Part shown: positions 18,586 to 28,289 of the stretch, in pieces
Position numbering within the stretch: position 1 is the first letter of the stretch
Layout: each line of letters begins with the position of its first letter
Assembly: GCA_017935025.1 (NCBI GenBank)
Contig: JAGBIL010000036.1
Coordinates: 1-64,000, forward strand
Direction of reading: 5' to 3'
DNA from: Opitutales bacterium
Lineage (GTDB): Bacteria > Verrucomicrobiota > Verrucomicrobiia > Opitutales > UBA953
DNA: 64,000 nt
Notes under the pieces: model-generated
Seen by the model: only the letters and a program-made list of their open reading frames with translations
Database searches by the model: none
What the model was told of the DNA's origin: nothing
Position numbers and translations under genes: made by a program

Positions 18586-19506
18586 TTACTTAATATTGTC
18601 AATGCCTTTTTGGAACTGTTCGCGAAGTTTCGGTTCCAAAGGCAGGAATCCGGCTTCCGCGAGTTTTTCTGCCATCTCCTGTGAGTAGAGGTAGGAGAGA
18701 ACAGGTTTGAGCATTTGGCGGTTTTTCACGGGGTAGACGAGGTAGAGCGGAATTGCAAGCGGGTAGTCGTTGTTGTAGACGTTGGTGAAAATCGGTGAAT
18801 ACGCCGTGGCGTTCGGGTTTCCATGGTTGTCGGCAACGGCGAGCATCTTGATCGGGACACCGGCGGGCATTTGCTTGCCGACGATGGCGATCGTTCCCGG
18901 ATTGTTGATGATTTCCTTAAAAGCGTTTTCGTCGGAGGCGAGTCCGCGAACGGCGGAGCGCAGAGCGAAGTTCGGGAGTACTTTTCGCTGGAAATACGTA
19001 ACGGCGTTTGTTCGGGAAAGATCTCCGGTGCACGGCGTAAGAGGGGGAGAAAATTCCGTCGCGCCGAGCTCTTCCCAGTTTTTCGCAGTTTTTTTGGCGA
19101 AGTTTCCGAAAACGGAAGCAAGTTGTTCGAACGTAATTTCGTTGAGCGGATTGGCGGAGGCAACGGCGACATAGGCAACCTGATAGGCGATCGGGAAGAC
19201 TCTCCACGTGCCGTTTTTCACTTCTTCGATATTTTTGCCTCCTCCGGGAAGCATGAGCAGAGCGAAATCCGCCTTGTCCACGCGCAATTCCTTTTCGGCG
19301 GAAATACTCCCGCGCAACTTGCTTTGAGGGGCTTCGCCGGTGGCTTTTTCGATGGCGGAATTAAGTACTTTTTCCGTTTCTCCGACGAGGAAATCGGAGC
19401 CGGAGTAGCGAACAGGGGCTGCGAAAAGAGCAAGCGTTCCCGCGAGGAGCAAGGAACCGGCGAGAAGTGTTTTCTTGGAAATAAAAGATGCGGCAGAAAA
19501 ATTCAT
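18586..19506 (-). CDS. Periplasmic phosphate-type substrate-binding protein
   Basis: This is a 306-residue exported protein with a signal peptide (residues 1-29) and a PBP-like domain of the PstS class. Typical features are the SGSDFLVG opening strand, the block NPLNEITFEQLASVFG, which is the usual hinge region of phosphate-binding proteins, and TNVYNNDYPLAIPLYLVY near the end. No permease or ATPase gene is next to it, so it may be an orphan receptor or serve a distant phosphate or anion transporter. The start at 19506 gives the signal peptide directly; earlier in-frame ATGs overlap the response regulator gene. It lies 22 bases after that regulator and is probably co-transcribed with it. Confidence 0.8.
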   Translation of the reverse strand: MNFSAASFISKKTLLAGSLLLAGTLALFAAPVRYSGSDFLVGETEKVLNSAIEKATGEAPQSKLRGSISAEKELRVDKADFALLMLPGGGKNIEEVKNGTWRVFPIAYQVAYVAVASANPLNEITFEQLASVFGNFAKKTAKNWEELGATEFSPPLTPCTGDLSRTNAVTYFQRKVLPNFALRSAVRGLASDENAFKEIINNPGTIAIVGKQMPAGVPIKMLAVADNHGNPNATAYSPIFTNVYNNDYPLAIPLYLVYPVKNRQMLKPVLSYLYSQEMAEKLAEAGFLPLEPKLREQFQKGIDNIK

Positions 19507-19528
19507 GCCGCATCTTTTAGCACAGAAA

Positions 19529-21034
19529 TCAATACTTGTCAGCATCGGACCTCCTGCCGCGTTTTGTCCGGTAGCCTTCGGTGATGCTCGGATCCTGAAG
19601 AATTTTGCGGTGAAGCGTGCGGCGGGAAATGCCGAGGTATTCCGCAGCGGCGGAACGGTTCCCGTGAGCCTGAATGAGAGCTTCGCGGATGAGGCGTTTT
19701 TCGTTTTCTTTTTTGGAAAGCGCGCGTTTGCGGACCTGTTTGATTTTTTCAAACTGCGTCTCGCGGTCTTTTTTGATGGCTTTGCGCAATTCTCGTTCGG
19801 AGAGCGGCTTGCCGTCGTCGTTTACGCCGGAGTGAGAGGGAAGCGGCATCGTCGGTTCGATACGTTTTCGCAGGAATCGCGGATCAAGGTCAAATTCTCC
19901 GACTTCCGCTCCGGGCTGCATGACCACCAGATTTTCGCACAGGTTGCGCAATTCCCGGATGTTTCCCGGCCAGAAATATTTTTTCAAAATATCCATGGCG
20001 CTTTTGATGACTTTCGGGGCCTTGAGCGCATTTTCCGTAGCGAATTTTCGAATGTAGTGTTCGATGAGAACCGGAATATCTGCGTCGCGTTCCCGCAAGG
20101 GCGGGAGAATGAGAGCGACGACGGAAAGTCGGTAGTAAAGATCTTCGCGGAATTTGCCTTCGGCAACCATTGCTGCGAGGTCTCGGTTCGTCGCACAAAC
20201 GAGGCGGACATCAAGTTGAATTTGTTTTTGAGAGCCGAGTCGCTCGATCGTGTGCGTTTCGAGAAAGCGGAGAAGTTTAACCTGTGTCGCGAGGTCTATT
20301 TCACCGATTTCGTCGAGGAATAGCGTGCCGCCGTTGGCGGATTCAAAGCGCCCTATGCGGCGTTCGTTCGCTCCTGTAAAGGCTCCTTTTTCGTGTCCGA
20401 AAATCTCGCTCTCCAGCAGGGTTGTGGCAATAGCCGCACAGTGTACGGGAACGAACGGACCTTTGGCGCGTGGGCTGTTTTGGTGGATGAGTTGGGCAAA
20501 AAGTTCCTTGCCCGTTCCCGTTTCGCCGAGCAGAAGCACGGTGGCTTTAGAGGCGGCAACACGCTTGGCTTTGTCTACGCAGGAAATCAGGGCGTCACTT
20601 TTGCCGATGAGTCCTTGGAAGCTGAATTTGTTATCCAGGCGCACGCGCATTGCGTGGTTTTCTTTTTCGGTAGCACGGCTTTTGAGGGCGCGTTGAATGA
20701 CGATTTCGAGTTTTTCAATATTCAGCGGCTTGGTGAGAAAATCGTAAGCGCCGCGTCGCATGGCTTCAACGGCGGTTTCGACGTTCCCGTAAGCCGTCAT
20801 CATGATGCAAACGGGTTTTTGCGGCAGAGCCAAGGCCTTATCAATGACGGAAAGCCCGGACTGCCCCGCCATGCGCAAGTCTGTGATAACGACGTCAAAA
20901 TTTTCGACATCCATCAGTCGGAACGCTTCGTCGGCGTTACTCGCCGTTGAAATTTCGTATTGTTCTTCGAGCGTGGCGGCAAGCCCCTCTCGGGTGTTTT
21001 TCTCGTCGTCGACTATAAGAATCTGCGGTCTCAT
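19529..21034 (-). CDS. Sigma-54-dependent response regulator, NtrC family
   Basis: This transcription activator has 501 residues in three parts. The receiver domain (1-120) has Asp9/Asp10, phosphorylated Asp52 in TDLRM and Lys102 in TKPL. The AAA+ domain (about 140-375) has Walker A GETGTGKE at 170-177, the sigma-54 contact loop GAFTGA at 217-222 and Walker B TLFLDE. The C-terminal Fis-type helix-turn-helix contains NRSAAAEYLGISRRTLHRKI. No histidine kinase is adjacent, so it is an orphan. I took the ATG at 21034, which starts the receiver directly. The divergent spacer to the OstA-like gene is 253 bases long. The downstream phosphate-type binding protein may belong to the same transcription unit. 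Confidence 0.93.
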   Translation of the reverse strand: MRPQILIVDDEKNTREGLAATLEEQYEISTASNADEAFRLMDVENFDVVITDLRMAGQSGLSVIDKALALPQKPVCIMMTAYGNVETAVEAMRRGAYDFLTKPLNIEKLEIVIQRALKSRATEKENHAMRVRLDNKFSFQGLIGKSDALISCVDKAKRVAASKATVLLLGETGTGKELFAQLIHQNSPRAKGPFVPVHCAAIATTLLESEIFGHEKGAFTGANERRIGRFESANGGTLFLDEIGEIDLATQVKLLRFLETHTIERLGSQKQIQLDVRLVCATNRDLAAMVAEGKFREDLYYRLSVVALILPPLRERDADIPVLIEHYIRKFATENALKAPKVIKSAMDILKKYFWPGNIRELRNLCENLVVMQPGAEVGEFDLDPRFLRKRIEPTMPLPSHSGVNDDGKPLSERELRKAIKKDRETQFEKIKQVRKRALSKKENEKRLIREALIQAHGNRSAAAEYLGISRRTLHRKILQDPSITEGYRTKRGRRSDADKY

Positions 21035-21287
21035 GTTATATCTACTAACTACTGAATTAATCGTAAAATACTGTCTCAGTCTAAGCGGTTCCTGCTTTTG
21101 TTTAAGCGTCCTGAGAGACAAAAATTGCGCGGCATTACACACAGAACGATTTAATTTTACAAGTGAAAATCGTTTTTTCGGGAACGGTGGATTTTAGCCT
21201 CCGTTTTTCCCCTGTTTCTTTACCCGGTTTTGCCGAAAAATATCGAAAACGTCGCAGAACCCTCCTATGCTCGGAGCGTTAAGAAAA
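21035..21287. promoter_or_regulatory. Divergent intergenic control region
   Basis: This 253-base spacer separates the response regulator (minus) from the OstA-like gene (plus) and must hold promoters for both. I see a weak inverted repeat AACGATT/AATCGTT followed by a T run at about 21147-21178 and another weak one, ACGG-GG/CC-CCGT, near 21185-21207. No clear -24/-12 sigma-54 site is visible. Confidence 0.4.
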
Positions 21288-23852
21288 ATGAATAATTTAC
21301 TCCGCAGTCTTTCTTTTTTGGCAATCGGATTCCTCATCTCGGGCGTCACCCTCGTTTACGGGAACGACAAAAAATCCCGCAGCGTAAGTATTGAAACGAT
21401 TCAGGACCTCAAACTTTCCGGATACAACAAGGATGACGGCGGCGAATTGCAGTGGCGGCTCGAAGCGGATTCCGCCGATACTGCCGGTGAGACAAAATCT
21501 GCCGATATCAAAAAGGCGCTTTGGAATCTCAGTAATCTGCGCCTTTTTACGTTCGGAAAATACGGGCGCGCATTCGCTAAAATGACCAGTCCCAAGGGGC
21601 AATTCAGTCCGGAAAAACGGGAGGCGGATAGCGATTCGGAGGTTGAAGTGCGCGGCGATACGTTCACTGTGCGCGGAAAAGGTTGGTCGTGGAGCGGGCA
21701 AGGGCACGATAACCTGATTCGCGTCCACTCCGACGTGTTCGTTTCGCTGCCGCAGGAGCACTTGACCGTGCGTGCCAAGCGCCTGACGATTAAAGGGACA
21801 GACGACAGGACGGAGTTGCTTTTTTCAGGCGGAGTGGAAGTCGTTTACAACGAAATTTTCATGACCTGCGAAACGCTCGAGATCGTTGTCTTCGCCAGCG
21901 GAAACCGTGCGCGGGAACTCGGCGAAACTTCGGGCGAAAAGAAAAAAGACTGGCGTAACGCCGTTTCCCGCATTACCGGACGCGGAGAGGTTATCATGCG
22001 TCGCAAAACGACGACGCTTTCGGGGAATTCTGCCGAATTTTTGCCGCAGGAAAATCTTTTCTACGTGCGCGGGAATGCAAAGCTGGACGACAGCGCAGGC
22101 GAAATTGCCGTGCGCGGGGACGAAGCCGTCGGGAAAATCGAGGAGCACTTCGTCGAAGTTACCGCCACGCAACCGAACAACGAGCTCCCGCAGTCCCCGA
22201 TTGCCGTTTCCGTAAAAATGCCTTCTTTGGTAGAACGCCAAAAATCCTCCGTCGCGGGAACACCGGATGCCGCGCATTCCGTCGTTTCCGGAAAACGTAT
22301 GACGGTGAGCCTAACCGAAAAAGAAAATGTGCTTTCTCTTTTCGGTTCCGTGCGAGTTGCGGACAGTGATATCCGTATCGACGCGGACAAACTCGTCGTG
22401 ACGACCGATCCGTCGGGCGAAAACGACCTGCTCGATATTTCCGACGAAAAAAGCGATTCGGTTTCCGTGCATTCCGCTGTCGCCGAAGGTAACGTTCGCG
22501 CGGATTATTCCGGGCGTGTACTCACTTGCGCCCGCGCCGACGTGTTCCCGCAAAAAAAACGCATTTTGCTGACGGGAACGCCGCGCGTCGAGTCTCCGCA
22601 GGAAAATTCCGCACTCTCGGGAGACCGCGTCGAAGTTTTCCTCGACCGCGATGTCATTGAAGTTTTTTCGGAAGAAACGGCAGACGCAAAGCGCAAACGA
22701 GTCGATGTCGAACTTCCGGGCTTTTCCGAAATCTCCTCTTCCCGCAACAACGGTAAAGGCGTTCCCGCAGGTGTCGACAAAACAAAAATTTCCGGCGACC
22801 ACCTCACGTTGACACGCAACGGCGGCGACAATTTGAGCACGTTTGATATTTTCGGAAACGTGGAAATGAGCTCCGCAGAACTTAGCGGAACTTGCGGGCG
22901 CATTCTCGTTTTCGCGGACGCTTCCGCGCTGAATCGCGATAAAAATGCCAAGAGAACGGCATCGAAATCCGGAATTTCCCAAATTCGTAAAATCATCGCT
23001 GCCGAAGATGTCGTCCTCAAACAAAACGGCTACGAACTCACGGGCGGGCGCGCGACAATTACGCCTGCCGTCGAGCTGCACGAGTGGGTCGCTTCCGACC
23101 GTAGCGACGACGACGGTGAGATGCCGTGCTGGGTCGTTCTCGAGCCGGATCCGGACACGGGGACGCGCCCGCGCATTACGTTCCCGGGCGATGCGGAGGG
23201 CTCAAGGCTCGCGTTTGCGCTTCCGATGAAACCCGAGGAAAAGAAAAAAGGCGTGCCGAAAGTCATTGTCCCGAAAAAGGACGAGGATTTGCCGCTCACG
23301 AAAAAGAAGAAAGCGGAGCCGCCGAAACCCGCCGGCGTTCCCGCGAAGAAATCGTATTTGGAAAGCGACGCGATGGAACTTATCGCCGGGAAAGCGCGCG
23401 CACGCTTTTTCCTGCGCGGAGAAGTGATTCTGGCAACGGAGGGCGGCGCGCACGGAATGTGTGATCATGTCGAAGGGCTTTTGTCGCCCGACGGCGACGG
23501 CAAGGAATTTGAAGCAAAGAAAGTGGTTTGCCGGGGCAATGTACGCCTCGTTCACGACGGCTCCGAAGGCAAGGGCGACACCCTCGAAATTTTTCCGCCG
23601 GAAAATCGCGCCGTACTCAGCGGTAATGCGGCGATTCGCGACAAGAGCGGTGTTTCCCTGCATCCCGGAAATGATCGCTTCGTGTTCGATCTCGAAAAAC
23701 GTCAGCTTATCACCGGCGCGGCGGCGGGAACGGGCGACAACGTTCCCGCGCAGGTTTCGCGTCCGCGTATCGTCATTCCGAAAGGAAGCGACCGCATTTT
23801 CGTGATTCCGAAATCCGTGCGCGGGAATGATTCAGACGACGAAAAGAAATGA
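21288..23852 (+). CDS. Large exported protein with repeated OstA/LptA-like segments
   Basis: A signal peptide (residues 1-25 from ATG 21288) leads into an LptC-like part near 35-150. Many beta-strand segments of the OstA/LptA kind follow, each a pattern such as GEVIMRRKTTTLSGNSAEF, GSVRVADSDIRIDADKL, FGNVEMSSAELSG, GEVILATEGGAHG. I count about seven such segments, which is far more than in LptA of E. coli (185 residues); this protein has 854. Two Lys/Pro-rich linkers break the chain near 650-700. Likely role: a periplasmic bridge for lipopolysaccharide or another lipid, by analogy to LptC-LptA. Fold prediction would be needed to confirm. The stop overlaps the next ATG (ATGA), so the next gene is translationally coupled. 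Confidence 0.65.
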   Translation: MNNLLRSLSFLAIGFLISGVTLVYGNDKKSRSVSIETIQDLKLSGYNKDDGGELQWRLEADSADTAGETKSADIKKALWNLSNLRLFTFGKYGRAFAKMTSPKGQFSPEKREADSDSEVEVRGDTFTVRGKGWSWSGQGHDNLIRVHSDVFVSLPQEHLTVRAKRLTIKGTDDRTELLFSGGVEVVYNEIFMTCETLEIVVFASGNRARELGETSGEKKKDWRNAVSRITGRGEVIMRRKTTTLSGNSAEFLPQENLFYVRGNAKLDDSAGEIAVRGDEAVGKIEEHFVEVTATQPNNELPQSPIAVSVKMPSLVERQKSSVAGTPDAAHSVVSGKRMTVSLTEKENVLSLFGSVRVADSDIRIDADKLVVTTDPSGENDLLDISDEKSDSVSVHSAVAEGNVRADYSGRVLTCARADVFPQKKRILLTGTPRVESPQENSALSGDRVEVFLDRDVIEVFSEETADAKRKRVDVELPGFSEISSSRNNGKGVPAGVDKTKISGDHLTLTRNGGDNLSTFDIFGNVEMSSAELSGTCGRILVFADASALNRDKNAKRTASKSGISQIRKIIAAEDVVLKQNGYELTGGRATITPAVELHEWVASDRSDDDGEMPCWVVLEPDPDTGTRPRITFPGDAEGSRLAFALPMKPEEKKKGVPKVIVPKKDEDLPLTKKKKAEPPKPAGVPAKKSYLESDAMELIAGKARARFFLRGEVILATEGGAHGMCDHVEGLLSPDGDGKEFEAKKVVCRGNVRLVHDGSEGKGDTLEIFPPENRAVLSGNAAIRDKSGVSLHPGNDRFVFDLEKRQLITGAAAGTGDNVPAQVSRPRIVIPKGSDRIFVIPKSVRGNDSDDEKK

Positions 23853-26473
23853 TTAAAAAAACGAAAAAAGTGAGGATCGGTGCGGCGGTGCTTTGTGCGC
23901 TTGCCGCTTCGTTTTGTAATATTGATGCGACGGAGGGAAATTCCGCAGTCGATGCCGATTTGAATCTTTCCGGAATCCGGTTTCCGGACCCGTTTGAAAT
24001 TGAGCCCTTGCGGGAACGCTTTCTCGCGCGTAACGGGCGTGTTTTCGGGAAAATTTTCCTTTCGGCAACGCAGACAGAACCGGGCGATATGTCTGCCGCA
24101 TTTGATCTTTCCGCGTGGCTGACGCGCGTGGCGGGCGCTTCGGAGGAAGTTCCCGTGGAAATGGAAACGGAAAATCCGAGGTCGCTCGCGGAGCTCCAAA
24201 CGGGAATTTACATCGGCAACACGCAGGCGGCGGAAAAGCTCGGCATTTTCGCGCCCGTCGGCGACGGTGAAACCTACGTTATCGAAACGCGCGGGAACGC
24301 CGTTTTTATCGTCGGGAAAACGCCGATGGCGACGCGTATCGCCGTCGGGGAGTTTTTGCGGCAGGTGCTCGGAGTAGAATTTGTTTGGCCCGGCGACGAT
24401 GGCGCGGAATGGTCACCGCGCGACGAAATTCCGTTCCCGCGCGTGCGTATCGAGCACGTTCCCGCGTTCGCGTGGAGGCTCATCGGCACGCGCGATGCCG
24501 ATTGGAACATTCATCTCGGTTTCGGAGAGCTTCCTCGTTATTCGCACAACCTCGGGAACATTTTCACCAAAGCGGTTTACGCGGAAAAACCGGTTCTCGC
24601 TCCCGAAGTTTTCGGGAAAAAATTTACGGATTACACGGGCTATTATGCGCCGCAGCCGAATTTGAAAAATCCCGCCGCCGTCGATGTCACGCTCGCTGCG
24701 GCGAAGGAATTTTTTGAAAAAAATCCCGAGGCACCGATGTTTGCGCTCGGGATTAACGACACGACGAATTGGGACGAATCGCTCGAGTCTGAAAAGGCTT
24801 ACGGCAGAATTTCATTTTACCGGAATTTGCCCGACCGCTCGAATTATTACTACGATTACGTCAACCGTACGGCAGATGCGATGCGCCGTTTTAACGGAAA
24901 AAGCGTCGGCGCAATTGCGTACATGGACGTGCAAAATACGCCGTCGTTCCCGATGCGCAAAAACGTCGTTCCCGTGCTTTGCGCCGACCGCTCGATGTGG
25001 ATTTTTCCCGAATTTAAGGCGGACGACAAAGCCCTGATGCGCCGCTGGGCGCGTTCCGGCGTGGAAACTTGGGGCGTTTACGATTATTACTACGGCACGC
25101 CGTTTTTGTTCCCGAGGCTTTTTTTTAAGGAACAGGCGGAGGCGATAAAATATGTTCACGCACTCGGCGGAAAAATTTTTTACGCGGAATGCGGAGCCGT
25201 CATCGCGTTTGACGCACCGAAAGTTTGGCTTGCGTCCCAACTCTTTCGCAACCCCGGAGCGGATCCCGACAAAATTCTCGTCGATTACTACGCGAAAGCG
25301 TTCGGCTTAGCGGCACCGGCGATGAAGAAATTTTACGATTTCTGCTGCGAAGTTTGGAAAAATCAGGGCGGACAATGCCGCTGGATTAAAGGTTGGAACA
25401 ACGAAAACAGCATCGAGCTTTTCCCTCCGGAAAAACTGTTGCACGCGCGAATTCTGCTGAATGCGGCGTTTGATGCGTTGCCGAAAATCGCTGACGAAAA
25501 TGCAATTTCGCCGCGGGATCGCCGTATTCGTTCCCGCCTGAACGAGATTTCCTATGCGTTGGCTCGCGCCGAAAAATTTTCGCAATCGTATTTCGCGAGG
25601 AAGGCGCTTTCCGTCGCGCCGGCGGATTCGTTTGAGAACGTGATTTCTATGCTGAAAAATCCCGCGTGGCGCTACGAGGAAATTTACGACGACGCAGAAT
25701 TTTCCCGTTTGCCGCACCGTGCAAATATCGGTGCGTATTCGATTTCCGATCCTCGTCCGGCGGCCCTCTGCCGTGTGGCGGATTTTCTGAAAAAATCGGA
25801 AACTCTTCCCCGTGAAGAGCAGAAGCAGCTGAATCGTGCGCTGGAACGCGTTTTCAACAGCGCCCAGCGTTCCCGCGCGGATCTCACTCCGGAAAGTTCC
25901 GTCTCGCTTTCCGCCTCCGATAAACGTTTGCGACTGATGCTCGAAAGCCTGCCCGCCGCCTCCGCCGTGCCGGGTGTGACGGAAACATTCGAGCCTGAAA
26001 ATTTCGTTCCGTATGCTCCGGGCGATTGGCGTGCCGGGAAAAATCTTTCGCACCCCGACGGTTGGCGCTGCATCGTTGCCGCCGCCGAAAAAACGGAAAT
26101 TTCTCCCTCGCGGAAATCGCCGCACGGCGGGAACGCCGCGTTTCGCGTCGCGGGAGAATCCGAGCGCGTCGAGCTCGTGCGCACGTCGCGGATTATTCCC
26201 GGGAAAAAAGTGCTGGCGCAGGTTTGGGCGCGCGGGACTGTTTCCGTCGGTTCCGTTTCGTATATTTGTATCGATTTTCTGGATGCGCGCGGAAAGTCAA
26301 TTTCGCACACGATCGCATCCTTGCCCGTCGGAGCGACGGAAAATTGGCTCCGGCTTGTCGCGCTCGACGAGGCCCCGAAGGGCGCGTGTTTCTCGCGAAT
26401 CAGCCTCTATGTCGGCTTGCAGGGACCGGGCGATGAGTCGTTTTTCGATGACTTGACGGTTACCGTTTTTTAA
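23849..26473 (+). CDS. DUF4838-type exported glycoside-hydrolase-like protein
   Basis: A signal peptide (about 1-28) leads into an 874-residue secreted protein. The first part resembles the alpha-glucuronidase N-terminal domain (IGNTQAAEKLG, then ATRIAVGEFLRQVLGVEFVWPG). The middle matches the DUF4838 barrel (HNLGNIF, FALGINDTTNW, SGVETWGVYDYYYG, and a conserved KIFYAECGA). The C-terminal 180 residues look like a carbohydrate-binding beta-sandwich. Proteins with this architecture are common in Bacteroidota, Planctomycetota and Verrucomicrobiota and are thought to act on polysaccharides; the activity is not established. It overlaps the OstA-like gene by four bases. Confidence 0.75.
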   Translation: MIKKTKKVRIGAAVLCALAASFCNIDATEGNSAVDADLNLSGIRFPDPFEIEPLRERFLARNGRVFGKIFLSATQTEPGDMSAAFDLSAWLTRVAGASEEVPVEMETENPRSLAELQTGIYIGNTQAAEKLGIFAPVGDGETYVIETRGNAVFIVGKTPMATRIAVGEFLRQVLGVEFVWPGDDGAEWSPRDEIPFPRVRIEHVPAFAWRLIGTRDADWNIHLGFGELPRYSHNLGNIFTKAVYAEKPVLAPEVFGKKFTDYTGYYAPQPNLKNPAAVDVTLAAAKEFFEKNPEAPMFALGINDTTNWDESLESEKAYGRISFYRNLPDRSNYYYDYVNRTADAMRRFNGKSVGAIAYMDVQNTPSFPMRKNVVPVLCADRSMWIFPEFKADDKALMRRWARSGVETWGVYDYYYGTPFLFPRLFFKEQAEAIKYVHALGGKIFYAECGAVIAFDAPKVWLASQLFRNPGADPDKILVDYYAKAFGLAAPAMKKFYDFCCEVWKNQGGQCRWIKGWNNENSIELFPPEKLLHARILLNAAFDALPKIADENAISPRDRRIRSRLNEISYALARAEKFSQSYFARKALSVAPADSFENVISMLKNPAWRYEEIYDDAEFSRLPHRANIGAYSISDPRPAALCRVADFLKKSETLPREEQKQLNRALERVFNSAQRSRADLTPESSVSLSASDKRLRLMLESLPAASAVPGVTETFEPENFVPYAPGDWRAGKNLSHPDGWRCIVAAAEKTEISPSRKSPHGGNAAFRVAGESERVELVRTSRIIPGKKVLAQVWARGTVSVGSVSYICIDFLDARGKSISHTIASLPVGATENWLRLVALDEAPKGACFSRISLYVGLQGPGDESFFDDLTVTVF

Positions 26474-26519
26474 TCAAAAATTTCCCGCGTTTTAAATTTC
26501 CCCCAAAAAAGTAATCACT

Positions 26520-28274
26520 ATGAAAAACCCAATCAAAATACTCGTCGTTGCGACGCTTTCCTCCCTCGCCCTTGCTCCGTTTTCCGCGGCAGCGCTCGAA
26601 AATTTTTTGCCGGGCGATACCCTCGCTTTGGCGAAAATCGAAAATATCGAAAAACTCGAGCAACAGTCCAAAACCAATCCGCTTGCGGCGGAGCTTAACG
26701 CCAAGATTTTCACGCCGTTTTTGGCGGAAGTGAAAGCGTCCGATGAAGGTACTTCTAAGGAGTTTTCGGAATTTTCCGCTACTTGCGCCGAACTTGCCGA
26801 GATTTTTTCGGGCGAAGTTTTGTTCGCCGTGGTGAACCGCAAGGGAACTTTGAATCCGGTGATTCTCGCCGATTGTTCCGGCGTTGCCGATTTGGAAAAA
26901 GTCGCCGAGCTTTACAAAAAAAGCAATCCGGACGCGACGCTTGAACCCGTCGGCGTTGCCGGTGTGGACGCAATGAAGTCGGGCAAAGATTGCTTCACGG
27001 TGGTCGGAAAGACTTTCATCCTTTCGGACGATGTCGATGCGCTTAAAGAATTCGTCAAATCGATAATGACGTCTTCGTCCGTGAAACAGAAAAAGGCGAA
27101 AGGCAAATTGCTTGCGGATTCCGCCGAATTTAATAAGGCGCGGGAACGCATCGGCGATGCCGACTTCTGGGTTTACGCGGACGGAAAGACGATCGCGAAA
27201 GTCATTTATGCCGCCGCAGAGGAGTTTGATAAGAAAGAACTCGAAAAAGCGCAGGACAATCCGGGCGCGTTGATGTTTTCCGTGCTGATGACGCCGATCG
27301 CCAAAGCGTTTGCGCCGGAAGCCGTCAATTCGATTTGGAGCTCCGCATCGTTTACCGCGGACGGCGCAGTTTCCGATTCCGCAATTTCGTGGAACGCAAA
27401 CAAGGGAATCGTAACGCTTTTGACGGCATCGGCTAAGGACGGCTTTGAAAAACCGACGCTGTTCCCGCCGAGCGACGATCCCGCGAGTGTGTCTTCGTCG
27501 AATTTCTCCTTCGGAAAATTTGCCCTTCAGCTCATGTCGCTGGCGCGTGAAGCGACTCCGCTTTTCGGAATCGCCGAAATGCAAATCATGAATTTGAAAG
27601 CGGCGGAAAATCTGGACGTTCCCGCGACGCTTACCGCGCTCGACAACGGACTTTTCACCTACTCGCTTTCCGCGCAAAAACCGAAAGAAACCGTTTGGGT
27701 CCAAAATGTTTCCGACGAAAAATTAGTCGGTTTTGCCCTTGAAAAAATCGGGGAAAAACTCGCACCGGAGGTCTCGCTCGTCAAAGTCGCGGGAACGCCG
27801 GAATTTTATAACTTTGTCGTCGACGGCGAAAACGTCGTTTCCGCAGTTTTCCTCAACGGAAAACTTTGCGTAGGCGCCCCGGATATGCTCAAAAAAATCG
27901 TAGCGCAGGCGGCGAAAGGCGAGGGCGCGCCGTCCGTTTGGGACAACGTAAACCTCAAGGCGGGAGAAGCTCTGCTTCCCGCCGGCGGTTGCGGAATTTC
28001 CTATGCGCATCTCGGCAAGATGATTGCGGCGACATTTGCGGAAATTCAGGGAGCGACGGTTTCGGCAGTGTGCGCAGCGGAAGCTCGCGACGTGGGAGAC
28101 GACGGCGAGCTCGTCGTCGTAGATGAAACGGACGCTTCTTCCGTCGAAAATATCAAGAATTTCTTCTCGAAATTCAAAGTGGAAAAGGGCGATTTCGATT
28201 ATTCCGTGCTTTCCAAAACCTACTTGGAAGAAAACGGAATTTCGGCGAAAACCGTCATTTACAAAAATAAGTAA
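26520..28274 (+). CDS. Uncharacterised exported protein
   Basis: I do not recognise the family with certainty. The protein of 584 residues has a signal peptide (1-25). Two similar-looking halves follow, each containing a segment such as FLPGDTLALAKI or KLVGFALEKIGEKLAP and a strand with VVGKTFILSDDVDALK or FLNGKLCVGAPDMLKK. This layout is like DUF3352-type secreted proteins of planctomycetes and Verrucomicrobiota, whose role is unknown. There are no catalytic motifs I can name. It follows the DUF4838 gene by 46 bases on the same strand and precedes murI by 15 bases, so all may be one transcript. Confidence 0.6.
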   Translation: MKNPIKILVVATLSSLALAPFSAAALENFLPGDTLALAKIENIEKLEQQSKTNPLAAELNAKIFTPFLAEVKASDEGTSKEFSEFSATCAELAEIFSGEVLFAVVNRKGTLNPVILADCSGVADLEKVAELYKKSNPDATLEPVGVAGVDAMKSGKDCFTVVGKTFILSDDVDALKEFVKSIMTSSSVKQKKAKGKLLADSAEFNKARERIGDADFWVYADGKTIAKVIYAAAEEFDKKELEKAQDNPGALMFSVLMTPIAKAFAPEAVNSIWSSASFTADGAVSDSAISWNANKGIVTLLTASAKDGFEKPTLFPPSDDPASVSSSNFSFGKFALQLMSLAREATPLFGIAEMQIMNLKAAENLDVPATLTALDNGLFTYSLSAQKPKETVWVQNVSDEKLVGFALEKIGEKLAPEVSLVKVAGTPEFYNFVVDGENVVSAVFLNGKLCVGAPDMLKKIVAQAAKGEGAPSVWDNVNLKAGEALLPAGGCGISYAHLGKMIAATFAEIQGATVSAVCAAEARDVGDDGELVVVDETDASSVENIKNFFSKFKVEKGDFDYSVLSKTYLEENGISAKTVIYKNK

Positions 28275-28289
28275 AATTCTTACGCGGGA

